DNA of 58,850 nt from an uncultured Flavobacterium sp. Its GTDB lineage: Bacteria > Bacteroidota > Bacteroidia > Flavobacteriales > Flavobacteriaceae. The notes under the pieces are model-generated. The model did not search any database. It was not told the DNA's origin and saw only the letters and a program-made list of their open reading frames with translations. How positions within the stretch are numbered: position 1 is the first letter of the stretch; each line of letters opens with the position of its first letter. Made by a program: the position numbers and the translations under genes. Of this stretch, positions 48,398 to 57,300 are shown piece after piece. The stretch is taken from positions 1 to 58,850 of the forward strand of contig NZ_CAMLDD010000031.1 of assembly GCF_946478785.1 (NCBI RefSeq), written 5' to 3'.

Positions 48398-48811
48398 ATG
48401 ACTAATCACAAAAATTTCTTTAAGCAATTTGTTGAATTTATTAATACTGCTGATGAAAATTTAGCACAACAGCTTATTAATCCCACAGCAAAATTTTATG
48501 TACCAGGTCAAGTAGAGCCTCTTATTGGTCCAGCAGGATATTTGGAGACCATCTTGATGATGCGCAAAGGATTTCCTGATATTCAATGGCATTTAGAAGA
48601 AATAATTTCAGAAAACGATAAATCTGCTATTCGTTTTACAATGACTGGTACGCATAAAGGCACTTTTTTGGGAGTTCCTCCAACTGGAAACAGCATTAAA
48701 ATACAAGCCACTAATTTTTATGGTCTTATTGATAATCAGATTATAGAAGAATATGGGCAACCTGATTTATTAGCATTGTTGCAACAAATTGGAGCAGTAC
48801 CTAAAAATTAA
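48398..48811 (+). CDS. SnoaL-like (ester cyclase type) protein
   Basis: 137 residues in a cone-shaped alpha+beta barrel (SnoaL/NTF2-like). N-terminal helices (KNFFKQFVEFINTADENLAQQ) precede QVEPLIGPAGYLETILMMRKGFPDIQWHLEEIISENDKSAIRFTMTGTH. The tail KGTFLGVPPTGNSIKIQATNFYGLIDNQIIEEYGQPD is the classic motif of the ester-cyclase subgroup. Biological role unknown; these are often small stress- or metabolism-linked enzymes of unproven activity. It is placed directly behind the Crp/Fnr gene on the same strand. Confidence 0.87.
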   Translation: MTNHKNFFKQFVEFINTADENLAQQLINPTAKFYVPGQVEPLIGPAGYLETILMMRKGFPDIQWHLEEIISENDKSAIRFTMTGTHKGTFLGVPPTGNSIKIQATNFYGLIDNQIIEEYGQPDLLALLQQIGAVPKN

Positions 48812-49139
48812 AAAGTAACATTCTGACAAAAATAACAGATCATCACAACAAAGTTTGGAAATAAATCTATGTCATCACGGATATTTTAGAGTCCCTCTTA
48901 TTTTATATTTTCAAAAGAACATTAAAATTTGAATTAAGTGTTCGATTGCTGTCCCCTGACACCATAATTTAGAAACCTCCAAAGTCATTTGATTTTGGAG
49001 GTTTTTTGTGGTTTAAAAAGAAGCTAGTTTGGGATCAATACGAAGATCACTCACAAGGTTTTTGACTTTTTTTTAAATAGTTCGTGAGTTTCATTTCACG
49101 CTTTGGTATTTTACGGTTTGTTGTTCAAAACATACTAAG
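48812..49139. other. Intergenic region with a tRNA-like 3' tail and a terminator
   Basis: No gene is seen in these 328 bases. At 48939-48964 there is a stretch resembling a degenerate tRNA 3' end (GTTCGATT ... CACCA), followed by a strong terminator hairpin at 48973-49007. The rest is AT-rich with no recognisable feature. Confidence 0.45.
48973..49007 (+). terminator. Rho-independent terminator
   Basis: AAACCTCCAAA (48973-48983) pairs with TTTGGAGGTTT (48994-49004) around a 10-base loop, followed by more T residues. It can serve the Crp/Fnr-SnoaL transcript. Confidence 0.85.
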
Positions 49140-50690
49140 TTACATTTTTTCTTCTCTTTCTTTTTGCAGGTAAGTAATGAAAGTCAAGGGTGACACACCT
49201 GTCACTTTTTTAAATGTAGTTGTAAATCGGCTATGGGATAAAAAACCGGATTGATCTGCCAGATAACTTATTTTGTATTTCAAATAATCGGCGTCATTTC
49301 TCAGACGATCAACAATAAAATTAATTCTTAACTCACTAATGTAGCTTGAAAAATCTTTTTCATAATGTTTTTTTATAACATATGATAAGTAGCGATGGTT
49401 TATGCCAAGTTCTCCAGCCATGGAATTTAAAGATATATCCTTGTTGAGATAAAACTCAGATTTTTCAAATTTTTGAATACTATCTAAAATATTTTTTTCT
49501 GTTTCTACAGACATATATTCTTTTGCTGTATCTTTTTTCAGGGTTTCCTCAATTTCAACAAAAGGCATTCTTTCATCCTTGCTTATAAAATTCTTAAATT
49601 TTTTATGGTCTTGTTTTCTTCTGTAAATATATAATCCTAATATAAGTATAACAATAAAGATGCAGCTTCCAATAATAATAAAAGTGCTCTTTTTGTATTT
49701 TGACTGAGTATCAATCTGTTTCTTGCGAAGTGTTTTGATTAAGTCATTTGCTATTATTTTTCGATTGCGTTCCTCTTTTTTATTCAGTTTCTGATACAAT
49801 TCATTGTAAGAAATGTACTTTTTACTATTTTCGGTCTTCTTATAAAAAGCAAGTAAAGAGTTATAGACTTCTTCTTTTAATGCAAAAAAATTTGAAGCAT
49901 CCGCTATTTGTTCTGCCTTTTGGTAATTGAGGGACGCACTTTTATAATCTCCACTGGATGTATACACATTTCCAAGACCATTATATATAAAGCCTCTCAA
50001 TGGACTATTTGATGATTGTGACTGACTAAGTTGTTTATTTGACTTCTCATAAAAATATAAAGACGAATCAATTTTATTCAAAAAAAGATAATTTTTAGCG
50101 ATTAGTTCACCATTTACAGCTAACTGAAAAGATAAATCAATCCCAGCACCCGCTTTTTCAAACAATTGATTTCCTTTCTTAAGGTTGGTTATAGCTTTTG
50201 AATAATTAGCCTCAAGCATTTCATAGTAGGCTATTTCCTGAGACAAATTTCCCTGAAATTTATACATCTCGCTTTTATTCTCTATCTTTTTACTTACGTC
50301 AACTGCTTTTTGTAAATAAATTTTACCAATGCTGGGAATTTCATTCTCACGGTAAAGTGTAGATAAAAAACCATTTATTCTTGCCTGAAGAGTATAATCA
50401 TCATCTAATTGAGCCAAACTGTCTGCATGTACCAGAGCAGAAGCTGCTTCTTTTCGAATACCATATTGACGTAAAAGTGTAGCTTTAAGCATATATGCTT
50501 TTATTCTTTCTGGATTATTTTTTGAAATTTTATAAAGATAATCCGTATTGGCTAATGCTTTTTTAGGATTTGAACTCAACAATACTTGAGAGGTTTCAGA
50601 AAAAATGTGGTCGTATTTAGAAACTTGAGCATTGCATTGCAAATGAGAAAAAAAAATTATGAACAAGAAGGAAATAAATTTAAAATACAT
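49140..50690 (-). CDS. TPR membrane-bound AraC-type regulator
   Basis: 516 residues from the ATG at 50690 (MYFKFISFLFIIFFSHLQCNAQ), which gives a clean signal peptide. The frame also extends to an ATG at 50729. The periplasmic part (about 25-320) consists of TPR repeats (FIYNGLGNVYTSSGDYKSASLNYQKAEQI). One membrane helix follows at about 333-353 (STFIIIGSCIFIVILILGLYIY). A linker leads to a C-terminal AraC HTH domain (about 415-510: LNSMAGELGINHRYLSYVIKKHY and YLADQSGFLSHSRFTTTFKKVTG). This one-component layout is common in Bacteroidota. Signal and targets are unknown. Confidence 0.87.
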   Translation of the reverse strand: MYFKFISFLFIIFFSHLQCNAQVSKYDHIFSETSQVLLSSNPKKALANTDYLYKISKNNPERIKAYMLKATLLRQYGIRKEAASALVHADSLAQLDDDYTLQARINGFLSTLYRENEIPSIGKIYLQKAVDVSKKIENKSEMYKFQGNLSQEIAYYEMLEANYSKAITNLKKGNQLFEKAGAGIDLSFQLAVNGELIAKNYLFLNKIDSSLYFYEKSNKQLSQSQSSNSPLRGFIYNGLGNVYTSSGDYKSASLNYQKAEQIADASNFFALKEEVYNSLLAFYKKTENSKKYISYNELYQKLNKKEERNRKIIANDLIKTLRKKQIDTQSKYKKSTFIIIGSCIFIVILILGLYIYRRKQDHKKFKNFISKDERMPFVEIEETLKKDTAKEYMSVETEKNILDSIQKFEKSEFYLNKDISLNSMAGELGINHRYLSYVIKKHYEKDFSSYISELRINFIVDRLRNDADYLKYKISYLADQSGFLSHSRFTTTFKKVTGVSPLTFITYLQKEREEKM

Positions 50691-50729
50691 ATAACTAAGA
50701 TAAATTAAAAAAATCAGAAACTTGTACAA

Positions 50730-51715
50730 CGCTCTCTTTGTTAGGAAAGCCTCTAATTTTGGACATAATAGAATTCTGCAAATGTAGTTATTTATGCAAG
50801 GTATTTTTGTCTTATAAAATGAATTATTGAGAGATTTTGTTATAATTGTAGATAATACATTTATTTACCGTGAATTTATCTCCTCCATACTTTTTCTGTA
50901 CAATAATTTTTTAAGTTTTGTTTTGACCAAAGGCTATTCTACTTAAAAGTAATAATTATGGTGTACCTGAATAATAAGTATTCAGGTTTGGTAAAATCAT
51001 CCTTCTGGTCTTCTCGATCATACAAATTATGTTATTTCATGTGTGTTACCAATGTTAAATTTTGGTAAAAAACTAATACTTAACCTTAAAAAAATAACTT
51101 CATACGATTTAATTTGTTAAATATCTGAATGTACAAATGAGTTAAATAATATTGGCTTAAGTGTTTGTATTTGAGTATGTTGGTATTTTTAAGGAGAAGG
51201 AATATTTTACCATTTGCGTAATAGATAAAGTCTTTTGATATTTTTTTTAAAATAGATTCATCAGTTTTGCGGCCGTTTAGATTATAAAAAAACAGTAGTT
51301 TTTTTCAAGCAAAAGTAGTTTAAAGACTGTTTGTTAAAGTAATATTTATGCTTATTTGGAAGCCTTGAAGCAGTAAAAGAATTTATTATTGTAGAATAAG
51401 TTCTACGAGTGACTTTGTAATATTCTACGTATTATATTATATGAACAAACTATTTTTGTACTTGTTTAAAATAAAAATATCCAAAAATGTATTATAAATA
51501 ATATGTGAATTGTTCAAGACAATCTATTCATTTAAAAGATCTCCCCAAATCACTTTGAATAATTAGGTGTCAATTAAGTTAATGTTGATGTTTTTATCCA
51601 AATGTTAGTTTTTTAAACATTAAAATTTTGCTATTTAATTATAATACTTAATTAACAAATTATTTGAGTTTTTATTTCTTAACTCATTTTTTTGTTTCAT
51701 TTTAAAATATAAATT
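50730..51715. other. Long AT-rich non-coding region
   Basis: About 1 kb with no convincing gene. It holds a 9-bp hairpin (ACCTGAATA / TATTCAGGT, 50965-50987), a group of GTAGAA/TTCTAC motifs (51391-51428) and a TATTTTTG (51451-51458) that fits TAnnTTTG but lacks a spaced TTG. The length and AT content suggest a regulatory leader for the kinase gene or a site of past insertion or deletion. Confidence 0.6.
50779..50786 (-). promoter_or_regulatory. Possible -7 element of the AraC-type gene
   Basis: On the minus strand TACATTTG matches TAnnTTTG exactly, 89 bases before the ATG at 50690. No -33 element is found at the right spacing. Confidence 0.35.
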
Positions 51716-53467
51716 TTGATTAGAAAACTTTTAACGAATAACACATTTAGTTTATTAAAGCTAAAATTCACGCAAAGAAAAATAATTCACTACACTTTAT
51801 TGGCAAGTGTTATCCTTTTACAAGTAATTGTAGTTATCATCTGGTATAATGAAAAAACAAATGAATCTAAAATAACAAACACTATAAATTCTTTAAATTC
51901 TTTGAATGAAATATCAAATTTCACAAGTAAAATAAATAATTCATTTATCGATTCTCAAAAAAGTTTTACTGCTTATACAAGTAATAAAAATCAAGCTTCC
52001 CTGGAAAAACATATTGTTTCTTTAAAGGAAATAAGAAATTTAATTGATAGTTTGAATTTAGTTACTATTAAGGATAAGGAATTTATGAAGATGCTGGCAG
52101 AAAAACAGCAATTAGGATCTGAGATTTCAGCTTTAAAATCAGATATTGATTCTATTATCACGATACAGCTTGACCTTAATACAAATAGTGCTCCAAAAAT
52201 TTTTAAACTAAACAAATTTGAGTATAAAAATATTTTGAACAGTATTGATATAGAGTCTTATATAAAAACTGACAGTGTATCGCGAAAAGGATTGTTTTCA
52301 AGGATAGGAGATGCATTAGCAGGGACAATCAATGTACAAAAGGAGCAGTTAAATATAACTGTTACTATGAAGTATATGAATAAGATAGTTTCAGGAAGTA
52401 TTGAGGATCAGATAGGCAATTTATTTACGGTTACTAATAAGTATTATGAAAATCAATTTATCAATTTAAAAAACTCATTTGCAAGTTTAGATGAGCAAAA
52501 TTCAAAATTGATTGAGCTTAATAATAAAATACAGACTTTACTGCCTGAAATAATGCTTAATTATAACAGATCCTTAAATGTTCTTCAAAAAGATACTCAA
52601 AAGCAATTACAAAGCCAATATGAGAGTAATAAGAAAGTAAAGAATTATACAATAGTAATGTTAATAGTATTGATGTTTGTTATATCAATTATACTTCTAA
52701 GTTTTACAAGAATGGCTTTTAAATATGAAAAAATATTAACTACCGCTCAAACTCAGATTCGACAAAGCTTAAATTTTAAAAACAGGATCATGGGTATGAT
52801 AAGCCATGAAATTAGATCTCCGTTAAGTATAATTTCTATTTACAGTAAAATGATTGGCTCGTCTGTAAAAGATCCGGAAATAAAAGAAACCTTTGAATCG
52901 ATTCAATTTACAACAAATTCACTGCTTCTTTTGGCAAATCAAATCTTAGAGTATTCTAAAGATGAAAATCAGTCACCTAAATTAAAAAACAAAAATTTTT
53001 ATTTAAAAAGCGAAATCACTCAGATTATTTCTTCAATGAGTTCATTAGTAGAAACCAAAGGAAATAAAATAGAAGTTAACTCTAATTTAATTTCAGATTA
53101 TGAAGTTTATTCTGATGCTACAAAAATTCATCAGCTCTTTTATAATATAATTGGCAATGCTAATAAATTTACAAAAGACGGACTGATTTCGGTTACTATT
53201 GATCTTCAAAATGTAAAGGACAAGGATCTAAACTTAAAAGTAATAATTCAGGATAATGGAATTGGAATTTCAGAAAATGATTTAAAAAATATATTTGAGT
53301 TGTATTATCAGGGTATTGTTTCAGGAAAGGTCAATGATTTGGGTGTAGGTTTAGGGTTGAATTTATGTAAAGAGATTGTGGAATTGTTTGGCGGTGAAAT
53401 TAGTATTCAAAGTGAGGAAGGGAACGGGACAAAGGTGGTATTTAACCTGATTCTGAAATTAGTTTAG
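51716..53467 (+). CDS. Membrane sensor histidine kinase
   Basis: 583 residues. The start is a TTG at 51716. A TAA sits in frame just upstream (51710-51712), and the first ATG would delete the first membrane helix and much of the sensor. Membrane segments at about 25-43 and 311-331 enclose a largely helical, heptad-rich periplasmic domain of about 265 residues with no recognised family. The HisKA domain has phosphoacceptor H364 (MGMISHEIRSPLSIISIYSKM). The HATPase domain shows N box YNIIGNANKFTKDG, G1 IQDNGIGIS and G2 GVGLGLNLCKEIVELFGG. No receiver domain is attached. A NarL-type regulator follows about 100 bases later. Confidence 0.9.
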   Translation: MIRKLLTNNTFSLLKLKFTQRKIIHYTLLASVILLQVIVVIIWYNEKTNESKITNTINSLNSLNEISNFTSKINNSFIDSQKSFTAYTSNKNQASLEKHIVSLKEIRNLIDSLNLVTIKDKEFMKMLAEKQQLGSEISALKSDIDSIITIQLDLNTNSAPKIFKLNKFEYKNILNSIDIESYIKTDSVSRKGLFSRIGDALAGTINVQKEQLNITVTMKYMNKIVSGSIEDQIGNLFTVTNKYYENQFINLKNSFASLDEQNSKLIELNNKIQTLLPEIMLNYNRSLNVLQKDTQKQLQSQYESNKKVKNYTIVMLIVLMFVISIILLSFTRMAFKYEKILTTAQTQIRQSLNFKNRIMGMISHEIRSPLSIISIYSKMIGSSVKDPEIKETFESIQFTTNSLLLLANQILEYSKDENQSPKLKNKNFYLKSEITQIISSMSSLVETKGNKIEVNSNLISDYEVYSDATKIHQLFYNIIGNANKFTKDGLISVTIDLQNVKDKDLNLKVIIQDNGIGISENDLKNIFELYYQGIVSGKVNDLGVGLGLNLCKEIVELFGGEISIQSEEGNGTKVVFNLILKLV

Positions 53468-53569
53468 CATATAAAAATGAGGTAGGTATTGCATGTATTG
53501 TGTAATTCTTAAAGAGATAAAAAATTAAAAAAAATAGATTTTACAAATAATCAATTTACTTAAATATAA

Positions 53570-54214
53570 ATGACATCATCAAATAATTATAGTTTTTTAA
53601 TTGCAGATGACCATAGTGTTGTTAGGAACGGTGTTTCTTTAATTATCAAAGAGCTTTTTTTAAATGCTGCGATTCACAAAGCTGGAAATTTTAAAGAGAT
53701 TTTTAATGTACTGAAGGAGGTTAAAGTTGATTTATTAGTTTTAGATGTAAATTTTCCAGAAGGAAATAGTATTAGTATTTTATCAGAAATTAAAACTATT
53801 CAGCCTGACATTAAAATAATGATATTTTCAGTTTATGACGAGAATATTTATGCCATGCGATATTTAAATGCCGGAGCATCAGGATACGTGAATAAAGAAA
53901 TTTCTGAAGATGAAATAAAACATGCAATCAATACTATAATGTCCTCAGGAAGGTATATTACTCAGAATATTAAAGACAGAATTTTAGATTTTTATATTTC
54001 AAAAAAACCAGTTAACCCATTAGACCTGTTATCCAATAGAGAAATAGAAGTCGCTCAACTATTAATTAAAGGCTACGGAAACCTCGAAATATTAGAATTG
54101 TTAAACATAAAAAAAACTACGGTAAGTACTTATAAAAACAGAATTTTTGAAAAGTTGGAAATTAACAATTTAGCCGATTTAATAAAATTTTTCCAGCTAT
54201 ATTATGATGGATGA
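53570..54214 (+). CDS. NarL/LuxR-type response regulator
   Basis: 214 residues. Receiver domain: acidic pair IADDHS, phosphoacceptor D59 (LLVLDVNFPEGN), the switch Ser/Thr in IFSVYD and lysine in GYVNKEIS. The C-terminal LuxR-type helix-turn-helix (about 150-207) reads LLSNREIEVAQLLIKGYGNLEI and TTVSTYKNRIFEKLEI. It lies 102 bases after the kinase, with which it probably forms a pair. HisKA-type kinases more often work with OmpR-type regulators, so the pairing is unusual but not unknown. It is followed by the giant secreted protein gene. Confidence 0.92.
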   Translation: MTSSNNYSFLIADDHSVVRNGVSLIIKELFLNAAIHKAGNFKEIFNVLKEVKVDLLVLDVNFPEGNSISILSEIKTIQPDIKIMIFSVYDENIYAMRYLNAGASGYVNKEISEDEIKHAINTIMSSGRYITQNIKDRILDFYISKKPVNPLDLLSNREIEVAQLLIKGYGNLEILELLNIKKTTVSTYKNRIFEKLEINNLADLIKFFQLYYDG

Positions 54215-54357
54215 TCAAATTTTGGCACTGTAATAAATTATAGGTAATTCAAACGAAATAGACTTACAATAATATCTTTTGAATTATATCATTACAAAAT
54301 TTAGGGATCCGTGGAGATCTTTGGGCACTTTTTTATAGAATTTTAATTATTAATTAT

Positions 54358-57300
54358 ATGGTGAATTTTACATTTTTGAAAATTTTAACGACAACCAGAA
54401 AATGGACTTTGAATATATTTCTGGTCTGCTTTTTATTGTTATTATGTACTAATAAAACTTTTGCGCAAGCAGGAAAAGATGGTGCATTAACAGTAACAGC
54501 AGCAAATACTGTATTAAACAGATATACAAGAGTGACTGCCGATGTATTGGCTGGCTCGAATACTGTAACAGTAACTAATATAGCAGAATTAAATCGTGAT
54601 GCAATTTCATATTTGCCAGCCGGTTATGTAACAAATGCTACCGGGTTTGCATCCAATGCTCTTGTAGCTGGTGATTTGATCATGTTGTATCAGGCACAAG
54701 GTGCAGTTATAGATGATACTAATACAATTAATTATGGTGCTGTAACGAATTATAATGGTGCTGGATCTTATGAGCTGGCATACGTGAGTAGTGTTGCCGG
54801 TAATGTTATTACGTTGAGTTGTAATACCCGGTTATCTTATTATGCAGCCAGATATGTGCAGGTAATAAGAATTCCGCAGTATACAACATTAACAGTTACC
54901 AATCCTGGAACTGTTGTGGCAACCCCATGGGGGGCACCTACTTTTGGTGGAGCAGATGAGTCGGCTATAGAGCGAAGAAGAGGAGGCCTCGTTGGAATTC
55001 TTGCGGACCATATTGTCAATAATGGCTCTATAAATGCAAATGATGCTGGTTTTAGGGGAGGTACGAGAGAAAATACAACCTCTGGTACAGGAGGTAATTT
55101 TTATACCGACTTTAGAACTACAAATGCTGCCTTATCTGCTGAAAAAGGAGAAGGTATTGCCGGTTACAGAACAGATTATGATACCTCTGGTAGATATGGT
55201 AGAGGCGCAGCAGCTAACGGCGGCGGCGGCGGTAATGCACATAATTCAGGCGGTGGAGGAGGTGCCAATGGAGGTAATCCAGGCGATTGGTTTAGAGGAG
55301 CCGGTGTAATGAATGGTACCTGTGCCTGGGCATTAGACCCAAATTATATTGCAAATGGAAATAAATTAACCACTTCTTCCGGTGGAGGAAGTGGAGGATA
55401 TACCTATTCTTCATCAAATTTAGATGCTTGTACTGTGGGACCATCTTATCCGGCAGGGTTTATCTCGGCAGGTGTTCCTGCAGCGGCTGTTTCTAATGCT
55501 ACATGGGGAGGAGATTATAGAGATGCAGTAGGAGGATTAGGAGGAAGACCGTTAACATCAACCGCAACCAGCATGCAAAGTCAGATTTTCTTTGGAGGTG
55601 GTGGTGGAGCCGGTGACGGAAATGACAATGCCAGTGCAGATGGTGGAGATGGTGGAGGAATAGTTTTCTTAATCGTTGCAAATGATATAACAGGTAGCGG
55701 TACTATACAAGCTAATGGGCAAAATGGATTTAATACAATCGGAGGGCATAATGATGCTCCCGGTGGTGGTGGTGGTGGTGGAACTGTTTTAATAGAGGCA
55801 TCAACACTGGCAAATACCATAAATGCAAATGGAGGAAGAGGAGGTAGCCAGTTAATTACTGGAGCTGAAGCTGAAGGCCCTGGCGGAGGCGGAGGCGGAG
55901 GTGTAATCTCTGTTAAGGCTACCACAGATTCATCTGTTAAAACAATTCTTGGAGGAGTAAATGGAGAAACTGACTCCTCATCAGTTACAGAATTTAAAGC
56001 TAATGGAGCAACTAGCGGTAATATTGGTTCTATTTTAGAGATCACAGTTCCTTTGAATTCATCTGTTTGTCAGACAGATTTGCAAGTAGATAAAATAGTT
56101 GACAATGCTTCGCCTAATGTCGGAGATAATGTAACCTTTACGATTACTGCAAGAAACAATGGTCCAAATGATGCGACACATGTAAAAGTCGAGGATATAC
56201 TTCCGACTGGTTATACTTTTGTAAATGCTATAACAGCTACAGGATCTTGGAGTGCTCCAGATTGGTCTATTGGAAACATGGCTAGCGGAGCAATTGCTAC
56301 TATGACTATTACGGCCAGAGTAAAAACAACTGGCCCTTATAACAATACAGCTACAATTAGTAGTATTGCTATATTTGATCCGGTTTTATCCAACAATTTA
56401 TCAACACCAACTGTAATACCTCTTGTTCCTTCAGATGCGGACAATGATGATGTGCCAGATTATCTGGACTTAGATGATGATAATGACGGTGTTTTAGATG
56501 CTGATGAATGTTCTAATCTAATTATGGCGGGTAGTTTTGAGAATGTAACAGGGCTATCCGATGGGAATAATACATCGGGAATAGATATTTCACCTTGGAC
56601 TCTTGGAACAGGAGCCAGTGCGAATATAGTTCAGGTGGATGGACCAGGGGCTTATACGTATCCAAATGGATTTGGCCCACAAATGAGTGCCGATCCAAGT
56701 TTGGAAAATGTGGATACCAAGCAACATTATTTGGATATAGTAAATGGTGGAAATGATTTCTACCAAACTTTTACTCTTTCTTCCACATCTGTATTGAATT
56801 TTAGTGGGTTTTTCTCTTCAAGGAATACAGGTCCAGGTAACGCTAGTGCTGCGACGGGTATAGGATCTATCAAAATTCGAAATGGTGCAGGAGTTTTAGG
56901 AACTGTTGTTGCTACAACAGGAGATATCTCAGTCTCTAATAATACGAGTTGGACTCTTGTTGAGGGGACAGTAACCTTGCCAGCAGGTATTTATTCGTAT
57001 GTTGTATCAATGGACGATAAGATGAATTTTGATAATGCGACCTTGAATAGTATATGTGATACAGATGGTGATGGAATTCCAAATAAAGATGATACTGATT
57101 CTGATAATGATGGTTGCTCAGATGCTAACGAATATTATAATTTGGTTACCGCAGATGGTGCAGATGGTGGTGTTTATGGAATAGGCACTCCAACTGTAAA
57201 TGCCAATGGTTTAGTAACGGGTCCAGTTGCAGCAACATATTCAGGAACATATACAAATGCCATCAGTGCCGGTACAGCAAGTGTGCTAAATGCTGCTACA

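Noticed and set aside
48939..48964. A second tRNA gene
   Set aside because: Only a tail-like stretch (GTTCGATT ... CACCA) is present. The T-arm does not pair and no acceptor, D or anticodon arm can be drawn upstream.
50959..51069. A 36-codon open frame in the long non-coding region
   Set aside because: It starts over a hairpin, has no hydrophobic or conserved pattern, and such lengths are expected by chance.
55034..56045. Open frames in other frames and strands of the glycine-rich region
   Set aside because: They arise from low-complexity GGN-rich sequence. The plus-strand frame from 54358 is continuous and has a signal peptide.
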